From Methanobacterium sp. (GTDB lineage: Archaea > Methanobacteriota > Methanobacteria > Methanobacteriales > Methanobacteriaceae), in contig JAVSLW010000001.1 in NCBI GenBank assembly GCA_039666455.1, positions 17,689 through 81,688 of the forward strand: DNA of 64,000 nucleotides, given 5' to 3'. Both the position numbers and the translations under genes were made by a program. Below, one piece after another: positions 1 through 9,539 of the stretch (positions are counted from its first letter, which is position 1; the number at the start of each line of letters is the position of its first letter). Below the pieces are notes generated by a model that worked only from the letters and a program-made list of their open reading frames with translations, was not told where the DNA came from and did no database searches.

Positions 1-83
1 TTAAACCATACAGCCCAGAGGATAGTAAATGTTATCATTTTAATCCTAATCCTTATATTACAATTAATACATATCTAATAGTC

Positions 84-1118
84 ATGGAAATAGAAAATAT
101 AGAAAAAGCCATTGAAATTCTACAGAAATCAGAAGAATTTGCTGAATTTATTCCAGAAGTAAGGAGTAATATTGTAATGGCAAGAGAACACGCAGTGGAT
201 GTAACAGATGTAGCAGGGATTCCTGGAAGAATTACAACTGTTCACGGCAAAGCAAAAGCATTTATGAAGCCTGAATTTGGGGCATCATCACACATGGCCC
301 GTCTGGTTTTAAGCATAATGAAACACGACCCTTCAAAGAGAAGCGCCATGAATCTCATCTATAACAGTAAAATAATAGAAATCTGCAGAAAATTAGGTCT
401 TAAAATCTCATTTTATGATAGAAAAGACGAACCAGAAACTGTTCAGGAAGTTGAAGGAGGTACCATCCCCTGGGGGGTCGAAACTGCTATTAAAAAACTT
501 GGAAATGTTCCAGATGTTATATATCACAGAGGGGCCTGGGGAAAGGAACCTTCCATTTCATTAATTGGTGAAACCGCTGTTGATGTTGCAAAAATGACGG
601 TGTGTATTGCAAAACTTTATAACAGTATGGAAGGATATAACGTAATATTTACGCCGCCCTCTAAAAAAGTAAGTTATTCAAGACCTGAAGTGTCATGTGT
701 ATTCTGTGAAATGGCGAAAGGTGGTGGAGACGTTTCAAGAAATGTTCTGCACAATGATGGAAATACAATGGTGATATTAAATATTTCTCCCTTTAATAGG
801 GGGCATATTTTAGCTGTTCCAGTAAAACATTACACTGTTTTTGAAGATATAGATACAGAAACTCTTAATAACTTATTTAAAACTGTTCAAAAAGCTACAA
901 AGCTCATAAAAGAAGTTATAAAACCTGATGGGATAAATATAGGGATAAATCTTGGAGAAGTTGCAGGACAGCGCATATCTCATATCCATGTACACCTTGT
1001 ACCCAGATTTAAGTTTGAATCCGGATTTATGGGAACGACAGCAAATACTCGAATTATTAGAGAAAATTTAGATAAAACTAAATCTAAATACATGGATAAA
1101 ATTGAAATTCTAAATTAA
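84..1118 (+). CDS. ThiN-domain / HIT-domain fusion protein
   Basis: The protein has 344 residues and two domains. Residues about 25-195 resemble ThiN, the archaeal thiamine-phosphate synthase domain normally fused to ThiD (motifs PGRITTVHG, GASSHMARL, GGTIPWGVE, YHRGAWG). Residues about 205-340 form a HIT domain with a CxxC near its start (CVFC) and the catalytic-type triad HIHVHL, as in nucleotide hydrolases and transferases of the Hint/Fhit group. No ThiD kinase part is present. The ATG has no clear ribosome site. The gene is followed 31 bases later by a SIS-domain gene on the same strand. The HIT assignment is firm and the ThiN assignment is good. Whether the ThiN part is catalytic or only binds ligand cannot be told from sequence. 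Confidence 0.8.
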   Translation: MEIENIEKAIEILQKSEEFAEFIPEVRSNIVMAREHAVDVTDVAGIPGRITTVHGKAKAFMKPEFGASSHMARLVLSIMKHDPSKRSAMNLIYNSKIIEICRKLGLKISFYDRKDEPETVQEVEGGTIPWGVETAIKKLGNVPDVIYHRGAWGKEPSISLIGETAVDVAKMTVCIAKLYNSMEGYNVIFTPPSKKVSYSRPEVSCVFCEMAKGGGDVSRNVLHNDGNTMVILNISPFNRGHILAVPVKHYTVFEDIDTETLNNLFKTVQKATKLIKEVIKPDGINIGINLGEVAGQRISHIHVHLVPRFKFESGFMGTTANTRIIRENLDKTKSKYMDKIEILN

Positions 1119-1149
1119 AAACGCTCACCTAAAATTTTGGGGGAAAATA

Positions 1150-2175
<1,026 letters not shown>

Positions 2176-2201
2176 TTACCTTTCAAACTCTATTTTAAAG
2201 A

Positions 2202-2741
2202 CTATTCAAGTTTTAAATGATGTCTTTTCTTCTCTTCTTTAGGTATAGTAACTGTTAAAACACCATCAGCGAATTTAGCACTGGCTTCTTCAATTTTAAT
2301 CTGTTCTGGTAAACTAACGGCTCTTTTAGCTTCACCGTATTTTCTCTCTTTTTTGATGAAATTTTCGTCTTCAACTACGGATTCTTCTTCAAATTTGGCC
2401 ATTACTTCCAGGGAATCTTCAGTTAAATCAACAACAATGTCTTCTTTTTTAACACCAGGAAGATCTGTTTTCACTATTATATCATTATCGGTTTCTATAA
2501 CATCCATTGCAGGTTTGGCTGTTGGTACTCCGTATTCTGACATTGCTTTTTCAAATTCTCTCTGTTTTTCACGAAAAGTGCTTATCATATCTTCAAATAT
2601 TTTTTGAGCGGTGGTTCTACCTTTTTCTAATCTCTTTTCCACGCTTGAAGCTTCTGTTTCAATTGGAACTTCTTTTGCTTCCTTTTCTCCACCTTTTTCC
2701 ATCTCTAATTCTTTTTTTGTCTTAATTTCTTTTTTCTCCAT
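2202..2741 (-). CDS. Small heat shock protein, Hsp20/alpha-crystallin family
   Basis: The protein has 179 residues. The N-terminal 55 or so are charged and low in complexity (runs of KE), then comes an alpha-crystallin domain at about 80-175 with the typical MDVIETDNDI, TDLPGVKKEDI and FADGVLTVTIPK segments. This family forms oligomeric, ATP-independent holdases that keep unfolded proteins soluble. The start has a strong site (GGAGGAATTTAATAATG). The first 20 bases overlap the end of the Nog1-type GTPase gene, so the two are probably cotranscribed and translationally coupled. The long charged N-terminus is unusual for an archaeal Hsp20. Confidence 0.92.
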   Translation of the reverse strand: MEKKEIKTKKELEMEKGGEKEAKEVPIETEASSVEKRLEKGRTTAQKIFEDMISTFREKQREFEKAMSEYGVPTAKPAMDVIETDNDIIVKTDLPGVKKEDIVVDLTEDSLEVMAKFEEESVVEDENFIKKERKYGEAKRAVSLPEQIKIEEASAKFADGVLTVTIPKEEKKRHHLKLE

Positions 2742-3717
2742 TATTAAATTCCTCCAGTTTCCTGATTATTAATTCTACACCAGAACCTTTTGAAGCTGAA
2801 ATCATTACAGGTTCACCCAGTTTACTACTATATTTTTTTAAATACTTATTATTTTCTACCAAATCCATTTTGTTAAAAACACTGATTATAGGAGTATCAA
2901 AAATATGTTCTATTTCTTCTAAAAGGCGCATTTGAGCGTCAAGTGGGTAACCAGATGTTTCTGATGCATCAAAAATGTATAAAATTATGTCTGCAAGGTG
3001 TTCAAGCGCAACCATTGCACGAAGTTCGATGTTATTCATATCTCTTACAGGCCTATCCAGAAGTCCAGGTGTATCGATTATCTGGTATTTTTTCCATTTT
3101 TTCTCAAAATGACCTATCTGGATTCCATGGGTTGTGAAGGGATAGTCTGCTACTTTAGGTTCTGCAGGTGTAATTTGCCTGAGGAGTGTGGATTTTCCAA
3201 CGTTTGGAAATCCTGCAATAACTATTGTAAACGCTTCAAAATCAATTGTGGGCATATTTCTAAGCTTTCCTTTTACAAAATCTAAAAAGTTAAGTTCGTC
3301 CTCTATCTGGTGCATTACAGATGATATTCTACCGAATGCTGCTTTCCTGATATTGGCTGCATTTTCTGGTCTTGAACGCCTCAATTTAAAAACAAATTCG
3401 TTCTCCAATTTTGTCATTAATCCTGCTGCCCAATTTAAAGCTCCAAGAGACTTTTTAAGTTGATCTACACCCACCATAACATCAATATAGTCTTGATAAA
3501 ACATGTGCATGCGTTCAACCTGCGGTGTTTTGTCAAGCAAGTTATTTAGAGTATCTCGTGCAACCTGGAAAGCTGTTTTTATCCTGGCCTCTTCTGTTTT
3601 TTTCGCCTTTTGATAGCGAGGAATTTTTGAAGTTCTCACTTTATTTGCTGCCTTTTTTGCCCTGCTGAAGCTTTTATCCAGTATTTCATCAGGAGTTGGT
3701 ACTGTTGGTATAAACAT
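2722..3717 (-). CDS. Nog1-family GTPase (Obg/Era-type, ribosome assembly)
   Basis: A 331-residue TRAFAC GTPase. It has an N-terminal helical NOG1 domain (about 1-155), then a G domain with G1 GFPNVGKS (about 168), a switch threonine in FTTHG, G3 DTPGLLD and G4 NKMD. The eukaryotic homologue Nog1 works in 60S subunit maturation, and archaeal members are presumed to act on the 50S subunit. The length fits archaeal orthologues, which lack the long eukaryotic C-terminus. The start follows AGGCGATTTAAATG. The stop lies inside the Hsp20 gene. The promoter is probably in the divergent gap 3718-3976. Confidence 0.93.
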   Translation of the reverse strand: MFIPTVPTPDEILDKSFSRAKKAANKVRTSKIPRYQKAKKTEEARIKTAFQVARDTLNNLLDKTPQVERMHMFYQDYIDVMVGVDQLKKSLGALNWAAGLMTKLENEFVFKLRRSRPENAANIRKAAFGRISSVMHQIEDELNFLDFVKGKLRNMPTIDFEAFTIVIAGFPNVGKSTLLRQITPAEPKVADYPFTTHGIQIGHFEKKWKKYQIIDTPGLLDRPVRDMNNIELRAMVALEHLADIILYIFDASETSGYPLDAQMRLLEEIEHIFDTPIISVFNKMDLVENNKYLKKYSSKLGEPVMISASKGSGVELIIRKLEEFNNGEKRN

Positions 3718-3925
3718 TTAAATCGCCTGTCCTTTATAGTATTACTAATGAAGTAAATCATGAAAATACAATAAAATCAAATTTATTTGCCTTTTTGACG
3801 TGAATCATCTTTAAGACATGAATATTATTTCATTACATACTATTGTATTAATTAAAAGAAGTATTTATCCATTTTTGAAATTTTAATCTATTAAAAATTT
3901 AGAAATTTTGGCTTTGTAGAAATCA

Positions 3926-3935
3926 TTTTATATAA
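3926..3935 (+). promoter_or_regulatory. TATA box for the marker-16 gene
   Basis: TTTTATATAA lies 41 bases before the start codon at 3977, which places transcription near 3957 and gives a short leader that contains TTGGGGGAATTA. The 259-base divergent gap to nog1 shows no other clear element. Confidence 0.55.
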
Positions 3936-3976
3936 CGGTAGTTATAACTTTAAAAGACAATAATTGGGGGAATTAT

Positions 3977-5236
3977 TTGAATATTCGCTCTATTGAAGAG
4001 ATAAATCGAAAAATCAAAAGAGGGGAGGCAACGGTACTTACTGCAGAAGAAGTCAGCGGCCTTGTTAAGAATGGAAAGGAGCTAAAAGCAGAGGATATAG
4101 ATATTATAACCACAGGAACATGTGGAATAATGTCTGGAACAGCTGCAATATTCCATGTAAAAGCAGACGAACCAGGATCATTTAAAAAAGCTAAAAGTGT
4201 ACTCCTGAATGGTGTACCAGGGTTTCCAGGTCCATGTCCAAATGAATGGCTTGGTTCAGTTGATTTAATCGTTTATGGAACATCCCGCAGCGTTTATGAC
4301 GAAGATTACGGTGGTGGGTTCTTATTTAAAGATATTGTATCTGGAAAGGATATAGAAATTGAAGTTGAATCCACACATGGGGAAAAAATAAAATCAACAG
4401 TCAATATAGATGATTTTGGTACGGCAAGAATGATTGGAACCCGCTTAGCATTTAAAAATTATACAGCATTTGTAAATCCTACTGGTGAATCTGTTGCATC
4501 GATATTTCATGCAATAGAAATGGAAGGGCCTTACAGAGGACTTTCATTTTCAGGGTGCGGCGAATTAAATCCATTACAAAATGATCCGGTGATGAATACT
4601 ATAAAAACCGGAACTAAAGTGCTCATGTGTGGTTCAGAGGGAATAATAATTGGAAATGGTACAAGAAGCACTCCAGAAAAGCCGAATTTAATGATTTCAG
4701 CAGATATGTATGATATGGATCCTCATTTCCTCGGGGGGTTTAAAACTGCTGCTGGACCAGAAGTTTTTAACAGTGTGGCTGCTGCAATCCCTGTTTTGAA
4801 TGATAAGATACTTAAAGATACATATGTCATAAATAAGGATATTCCACTTCCTATTGCCGATATCAGGGGAAGACATATGCCTTTAGGAACTACAAATTAT
4901 GCTGAAGTCTGGGAAAATGTGGATGAAAGACCAGTATACATTCCAGAAAATTGTATGGACTGTAAAGTATGTATAGTGCGTGAAAGATGCCCAACTGGAG
5001 CTTTTGGCGATAATTTCAATACAAATAGGTGTTTTGGCTGTGGAATGTGTGCTTATTCCTGTCCTTACGGTGCATTCCAAATGAAACGTGGAAAAATCCA
5101 GTTTAAGGCCGATGATAAGCTTATGGATGTACCTGTAATATGCAGACAGTCTGATATTAAAAGGGCACGAGAATTAGCCATTGAGCTTAAAAATAGGATT
5201 CTTAAGGGAGAATTTTCAATTTCAAAATGCTATTAG
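3977..5236 (+). CDS. Methanogenesis marker 16 metalloprotein (DUF39/homocysteine-biosynthesis type with two 4Fe-4S clusters)
   Basis: The 419 residues comprise a DUF39 (HcyBio) domain at about 10-320 with GTCGIMSGTAAIFH, GVPGFPGPCPNEWLG and SFSGCGELNPL, then a C-terminal ferredoxin domain with two cysteine clusters (CMDCKVCIVRERCP and CFGCGMCAYSCP). DUF39 proteins are linked to homocysteine formation from aspartate semialdehyde and sulfide in methanogens, and the form with a built-in ferredoxin is the family recognised as methanogenesis marker 16. The start codon is TTG after a run of five G. The gene is transcribed alone, divergent from nog1 and convergent with the THEP1 gene. The family call is firm, but the exact reaction of this subfamily is not known to me. 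Confidence 0.85.
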   Translation: MNIRSIEEINRKIKRGEATVLTAEEVSGLVKNGKELKAEDIDIITTGTCGIMSGTAAIFHVKADEPGSFKKAKSVLLNGVPGFPGPCPNEWLGSVDLIVYGTSRSVYDEDYGGGFLFKDIVSGKDIEIEVESTHGEKIKSTVNIDDFGTARMIGTRLAFKNYTAFVNPTGESVASIFHAIEMEGPYRGLSFSGCGELNPLQNDPVMNTIKTGTKVLMCGSEGIIIGNGTRSTPEKPNLMISADMYDMDPHFLGGFKTAAGPEVFNSVAAAIPVLNDKILKDTYVINKDIPLPIADIRGRHMPLGTTNYAEVWENVDERPVYIPENCMDCKVCIVRERCPTGAFGDNFNTNRCFGCGMCAYSCPYGAFQMKRGKIQFKADDKLMDVPVICRQSDIKRARELAIELKNRILKGEFSISKCY

Positions 5237-5282
5237 TAAATAAAATAAACTTTTAATAGAGAACACAGTTTATATGTGTTTT

Positions 5283-5813
5283 TTATTTTTCTAAGATATT
5301 TAAAATCTCTTTATGTAATAAATCTCTATTTTCAAGAGTAACTTCAAATTCAAGCAGATCGTCCCTGATTTTTATCCCTGAGATAAATGGATGTGTTGAT
5401 TTTCTATGTATTACGGCTAAAACAGGTTTTTCATCATCAAATGCTTTTTCAACTGCTTTCTGGAATTCTTTGCTGTGTAATTCCATAGGTGCTATTTCAT
5501 CTACCATTACATAATCAGATCTTTTTAAGGCGTTTTCAATGGCGGGAACCCCTATTTCATTTAAATCTTTTAGATTAACCTTATATTTGCCAACTTTAGG
5601 TCCTTTACATTTAATATGAGATAATATTCCCTTTCTTTTGTTTGCAAGATCGATAATACTAAATCCAACTCTAATTCCCCCTTCTTTAATTTCTGGACAG
5701 ATAATTCCACCTATATGGTATCCCTCTTCTTCAAGGGAATTCTTGATCCTTTTAAGGACAGTGGTTTTACCCACGCCTGGCCTTCCAGTTATTAAAATAT
5801 TCAAATCAATCAC
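5283..5813 (-). CDS. THEP1-type nucleoside-triphosphatase
   Basis: A 176-residue P-loop NTPase of the THEP1 family: Walker A GRPGVGKTT near residue 10, the GGIICPEIKEGG strand, and Walker B VMVDEIAPMEL near 103. Family members hydrolyse NTPs slowly; the cellular role is unsettled. The GTG at 5813 is the longest start. A TTG at 5804, preceded by GTGAT, would give the more usual start directly before the first strand. The downstream neighbour is convergent marker 16, and the upstream neighbour 10 bases away is a zinc-ribbon membrane protein on the same strand. Confidence 0.88.
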   Translation of the reverse strand: MIDLNILITGRPGVGKTTVLKRIKNSLEEEGYHIGGIICPEIKEGGIRVGFSIIDLANKRKGILSHIKCKGPKVGKYKVNLKDLNEIGVPAIENALKRSDYVMVDEIAPMELHSKEFQKAVEKAFDDEKPVLAVIHRKSTHPFISGIKIRDDLLEFEVTLENRDLLHKEILNILEK

Positions 5814-5822
5814 AATAAGTGT

Positions 5823-6302
5823 TTAAACATTAAATCCTGGTATTTGAGGAATAGATTGCGAACCAAACATCAATAGTCCTGCAATAAATCCAAGAATTAA
5901 TGCTATAAATAATAAAAGGACTATATTTCCTATTCCTGACCCTGATTTTTCCTTATAATCCTCTTCATAATAATCTTGTTGATGATATTCAGATTCTTCA
6001 TATTCCTCTTCATCATAATACTTAGAATAATCAGGGCTCTCTGGGTTTGAATATTTCATATATCTTTGTTTTATAGGCTTTTCAACTGTCTGGGAGTTAT
6101 CAAAACTAAATGATCTTGAATCATTATTATACCTCTTTGCAGGCTTGCTGAAATTAGAATTATCAGAGTAAATTGACTTTAAATCTTCGTAATACTTATT
6201 TTTCACTGTTTTTGGAATTAAAAGTTCCATTCCACAGTTAGGGCAGTATTTCTCCCCCTCATCAATGTTTACCCCGCAATTATCGCAGATCATATCAATC
6301 AT
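5823..6302 (-). CDS. Zinc-ribbon protein with C-terminal membrane anchor
   Basis: The 159 residues begin with a double-CxxC zinc ribbon (CDNCG and CPNCG, residues about 6-25). A hydrophilic linker rich in Tyr, Asp, Glu, Ser and Asn follows, and a single membrane helix at about 128-148 ends with a short tail. The topology suggests a cytoplasmic zinc ribbon held at the membrane. No enzyme domain is visible. It lies 10 bases upstream of the THEP1 gene, so the two are probably cotranscribed. Such proteins are common in Methanobacteriales and have no assigned function. Confidence 0.7.
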   Translation of the reverse strand: MIDMICDNCGVNIDEGEKYCPNCGMELLIPKTVKNKYYEDLKSIYSDNSNFSKPAKRYNNDSRSFSFDNSQTVEKPIKQRYMKYSNPESPDYSKYYDEEEYEESEYHQQDYYEEDYKEKSGSGIGNIVLLLFIALILGFIAGLLMFGSQSIPQIPGFNV

Positions 6303-6412
6303 TTTTGGTTAAGAAATTTATTGTCCCTGTCTTTTTAATAGAATCCTGATATTTTTATTACTAACTAAATGTGTTTATTGAAATTTGGAGGAAATGAAAG
6401 ATTTCATGTTTT

Positions 6413-7447
6413 TTATATTAAATTTATTAAACCTATACTTTTTGCATAATTTATGGTTTCCTCTATTTCTCCACGACCGGGATAACGCATTATTTCAGGA
6501 AATTCATTTGCCCTGTAAACTGGCCGGTATTGCCCCATAATGTTTACAACAGTTTCATTTCCTAAATTTTCAGATATCCATTTTAAAATAGGTTTGGAAC
6601 AGCATTCAACATGGTTAGGTAACACCAGATGTCTTATAATCATATCTCCTGCTTTTTTTGCCATCAAATGATTTCTTGTTATGATATCCCAATAATTAGG
6701 CACTCTTGAAAGTCTCTGTGCACAATTTGAAGGCCCATATTTAAAATCACTTAGATAAAGGTCAACAAAGCTGTCTAAAAGTTTCATGGCATCTTCACTC
6801 ATGTAAAAATTGCTGTTCCAGATAACAGGAATATTTTCACGGGTTAATCGCATTGTTTTTAAAATATAAAGTAGATTGGGGGTTGGATCTCCACCTACAA
6901 AGTTCACGTTCCTTGAACCTTCCATTCTCCGTCTATCAATAATTTTTGCCAGATTTTCTTCACTTATTTCTATTCCAGACCCTGGAAATTGACTTATGTC
7001 AAAGTTTTGACAGTAAACACATCTAAAATTGCAGCCTGTAAAAAATATGGTGTGACTGGGTACAAGTGGGGCTTCTTCACCAATATGCAGGAATTCAGAG
7101 GCAATTTTAGAATTTAAAACTCCACAAAAGCCAGTATCTGTATTTCTATTTACATAACATCTTCTTTCACAAAAATAACAGTTTTCAAAAATATTTTCTG
7201 CAATTTTAATTTTTAAATCAAGGTAAGAAAAATCAGGCTTTTTAAGGTCATTAAAAGCAAATTTAGAGTACTTATCGTTAAAATCTACCCTTAAAGATTC
7301 ATGTTCTTCCCAAAGAGAATTGATATAGTTTTTGCACGCTTCAATCCCCATGGCAGCATTTGACCTTGAAGGTCTTTTATTCAGCATGATCTCAAAGTAA
7401 GTGGAAAGTTCTTCTTTTATTGTGCTATTTTCAGTAATTCTTCGCAT
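6413..7447 (-). CDS. Radical SAM protein, PflA-like
   Basis: A 344-residue radical SAM enzyme. The cluster motif CNFRCVYC is at about residue 138, followed by FVGGDPTPN, the equivalent of the GGEP strand. An extra cysteine group lies upstream (CYFCERRC and a later Cys, about 91-110). This arrangement is typical of the pyruvate formate-lyase-activating-enzyme-related proteins widespread in archaea, whose substrates are mostly unknown. The start lies 6 bases after the stop of the PmbA/TldD gene, so the genes form one transcript. No glycyl-radical enzyme is nearby. Confidence 0.82.
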   Translation of the reverse strand: MRRITENSTIKEELSTYFEIMLNKRPSRSNAAMGIEACKNYINSLWEEHESLRVDFNDKYSKFAFNDLKKPDFSYLDLKIKIAENIFENCYFCERRCYVNRNTDTGFCGVLNSKIASEFLHIGEEAPLVPSHTIFFTGCNFRCVYCQNFDISQFPGSGIEISEENLAKIIDRRRMEGSRNVNFVGGDPTPNLLYILKTMRLTRENIPVIWNSNFYMSEDAMKLLDSFVDLYLSDFKYGPSNCAQRLSRVPNYWDIITRNHLMAKKAGDMIIRHLVLPNHVECCSKPILKWISENLGNETVVNIMGQYRPVYRANEFPEIMRYPGRGEIEETINYAKSIGLINLI

Positions 7448-7453
7448 GTGAAT

Positions 7454-8755
7454 TTATCCAATAACTCTTAAAGAAGATGCTAAAATTCTTGGAATAACGA
7501 AAGGTCCTATTTGACGGGTTTTTCCTGAAATTCCAGACGCTGTTTTCATGACGTTAAATATATTTCCAGATAGCATTGCTTTTTTAACAGGCTCACTTAT
7601 TTCCCCATTTTCTATTTTAAAGGCGTTATTTACTTCAACTGAAAAATCACCTGAAATTGGGTTGGCTGTATGTGCCCCTAAAACATCTGTAACAATCATT
7701 CCCTCATTAATATCTGAAATATCTATCATATCACTGAACTGGATTATAACGTTGCTTAAACCAACTGCAGGCATATCTGCAAATGAAGCACGCATCCCGT
7801 TACCGGTACTTTCTGCATTTCCCTTTTTAGCGGTGTATATATCATAAATAAAATTTTTAAGCACTCCATTTTCAATAATAGTGGTTTTTTGTGAGGGAGC
7901 ACCTTCACCGTCGCCTCTTGAAGCGTTTAAACCACCTTCATATGTTCCATCATCGTAAATACTTAGTGCACTTGAAACTACTTTGTTACCAGTTTCATTT
8001 GCATAAATAGACCTTCCTCTCTGGACGTTATCGGCGTTTACAGCGTTTACAAATGTCCCCAGAAGTCCTGCTCCAGCTCTTTGATCCAGTACAACATCGA
8101 TGTCCTTTGTTTCAACTGCTTTTCCGTTTAAGGATTTTTTGGCAATGTCACTGGCATTAAATGCAATCCATTCCGGGTTAATATCGAAGGATCTTGACGA
8201 ATCTCCTTCATAAGCTGTGGATATTACTCCATTTGATTCTGCATTAACAGCTATGAATCCTGAAAATGAAGATGATTTTTCTTTACAGTTTACTCCCTTT
8301 GAATTTAAGATAAGACTTTCATAGCATCCTGCAGAAAATCCTCCAGAAGTAGGTTCGCATTTTTCATCCTCCACCATGTTTATCATTGTTTTTGCAAATT
8401 CAATGGAGTCTTCAATAGCCATGGATTCAATTTTTTTATCATAAAGTCCTTTAACTGGGCTGTATCTGGTTTCCTCTGCAAAATCGAAGTAATTATCTGC
8501 AATATTAGATTTTGCATTAAAAATTGCATTTTCTATCATCTCTTTAATTTTATCAATATTTGTGGTGTATGAAAATCCCATTTTAGTGTCTAAAATTACT
8601 CTTATTCCTATTCCACATGTAAAATCTTCTTTTGCAAATTTTACTTCATTATTTTGAACATCAACACCTATACTTTTTTCCTTTTCTACATAAACTTCGA
8701 CATGATCAGAATTTTTTAAAGCAAAGTTCAATGCATCTTCTGCAAGATCTATCAA
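7454..8755 (-). CDS. TldD/PmbA family protein (PmbA/TldE-like)
   Basis: Residues throughout match the TldD/PmbA fold: an N-terminal domain with VDVQNNEVKFAKE, a central GINASRGDGEG-type loop (here LNASRGDGEGAPS) and a C-terminal GDFSVEVNNAF. No HExxxH zinc motif is seen, so this is the PmbA/TldE type rather than the catalytic TldD subunit. Members process small peptides. The TTG at 8755 is chosen as start because GGAGG sits 8 bases before it and the 70 bases upstream are two perfect inverted repeats rather than typical coding sequence. An ATG at 8827 is the longer alternative. The preceding phosphatase gene ends at 8828. Confidence 0.85.
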   Translation of the reverse strand: MIDLAEDALNFALKNSDHVEVYVEKEKSIGVDVQNNEVKFAKEDFTCGIGIRVILDTKMGFSYTTNIDKIKEMIENAIFNAKSNIADNYFDFAEETRYSPVKGLYDKKIESMAIEDSIEFAKTMINMVEDEKCEPTSGGFSAGCYESLILNSKGVNCKEKSSSFSGFIAVNAESNGVISTAYEGDSSRSFDINPEWIAFNASDIAKKSLNGKAVETKDIDVVLDQRAGAGLLGTFVNAVNADNVQRGRSIYANETGNKVVSSALSIYDDGTYEGGLNASRGDGEGAPSQKTTIIENGVLKNFIYDIYTAKKGNAESTGNGMRASFADMPAVGLSNVIIQFSDMIDISDINEGMIVTDVLGAHTANPISGDFSVEVNNAFKIENGEISEPVKKAMLSGNIFNVMKTASGISGKTRQIGPFVIPRILASSLRVIG

Positions 8756-8766
8756 ATTTAAAGCCT

Positions 8767-8815
8767 CCAAATTTTTTAACAAAAATTTGGGGTTCCAAAA
8801 TTCATTCTGAATTTT
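8767..8815 (-). promoter_or_regulatory. Tandem hairpins overlapping the ribosome site of the PmbA/TldD gene
   Basis: There are two perfect inverted repeats. Arms 8797-8804/8808-8815 (AAAATTCA and its complement, loop TTC) come first in the transcript. Arms 8767-8776/8781-8790 (CCAAATTTTT and its complement, 4-base loop) follow. The second stem includes two G of the GGAGG ribosome site at 8764-8768. This could tune translation of the PmbA/TldD gene relative to the upstream phosphatase. The repeats are seen directly; the control role is inference. Confidence 0.5.
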
Positions 8816-8827
8816 GATAACCTCCAT

Positions 8828-9493
8828 CTAATTTAAAATAAATTTTTCTATTGCTTCTGCAGTTCCATCACCGTATGGTTTTCGGGTTACATAGTCTGTA
8901 TTTTCTTTTAGTTCTTCATCAGCGTTTGAAACAGCTACTTTAAACCCTGCAACCTCAAGGAACTCCAGATCGTTTTCACTATCTCCAATAGCCATTATCT
9001 CATCAGGTGTGGTTCCTATGTCATTTGCAACGATTTTCAGGGATTTTCCCTTGTTAACTTCTGGATCTGTAAGGTGAATTGCAAATTTAGTATCATAGAC
9101 TTCAACATCAAAGTCCCTCACAGCTTCTTTTACAGTATTTACATCAATTGTTCTTCGTATGGCAATTTCAGAAATCCTTTGATCTGAAAATTCTACTTTT
9201 TCTACAGGATACTTTGATTTTAGAAATTCATAGGCAGGTCTGCACTTTTCGATGTTTCCAATTATTTGAGTTCTTTTACGTGTTTGTATAACTCCACCGT
9301 TTTCTCCAACAATTCCACCAGACGTACCTAACATTATTGCCACAGTCCTTGCCACACAAAGTATATTTCCAGTTACTAAAATGACGGGATAACCTCTATC
9401 TTCTGCACATCTAATGGCATTAATTGCATTTACACATATCTTTCTATTTTTGTCGGTTATGGTACCGTCTATGTCAAGAGCAATTGCTTTCAT
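8828..9493 (-). CDS. Phosphoglycolate phosphatase, archaeal HAD type
   Basis: A 221-residue HAD-superfamily hydrolase of subclass IIB, close to the Thermoplasma TA0175 group. Motif I is DIDGTITD (residues 7-14), motif II is VTGN near 40, and motif IV is GDSENDLEF near 168. It should remove phosphate from 2-phosphoglycolate, although the broad specificity of the family means related substrates are possible. The start has a good site (GGAGAAATATATTAATG). It is the first gene of a three-gene run with the PmbA/TldD and radical SAM genes. Confidence 0.88.
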   Translation of the reverse strand: MKAIALDIDGTITDKNRKICVNAINAIRCAEDRGYPVILVTGNILCVARTVAIMLGTSGGIVGENGGVIQTRKRTQIIGNIEKCRPAYEFLKSKYPVEKVEFSDQRISEIAIRRTIDVNTVKEAVRDFDVEVYDTKFAIHLTDPEVNKGKSLKIVANDIGTTPDEIMAIGDSENDLEFLEVAGFKVAVSNADEELKENTDYVTRKPYGDGTAEAIEKFILN

Positions 9494-9539
9494 TAATATA
9501 TTTCTCCAAAATACTTAAAAATGTGAAATTTGGAAGGAA

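Noticed and set aside
2353..2725. Forward frames inside the Hsp20 gene
   Set aside because: They mirror the alpha-crystallin coding frame and have no start signals.
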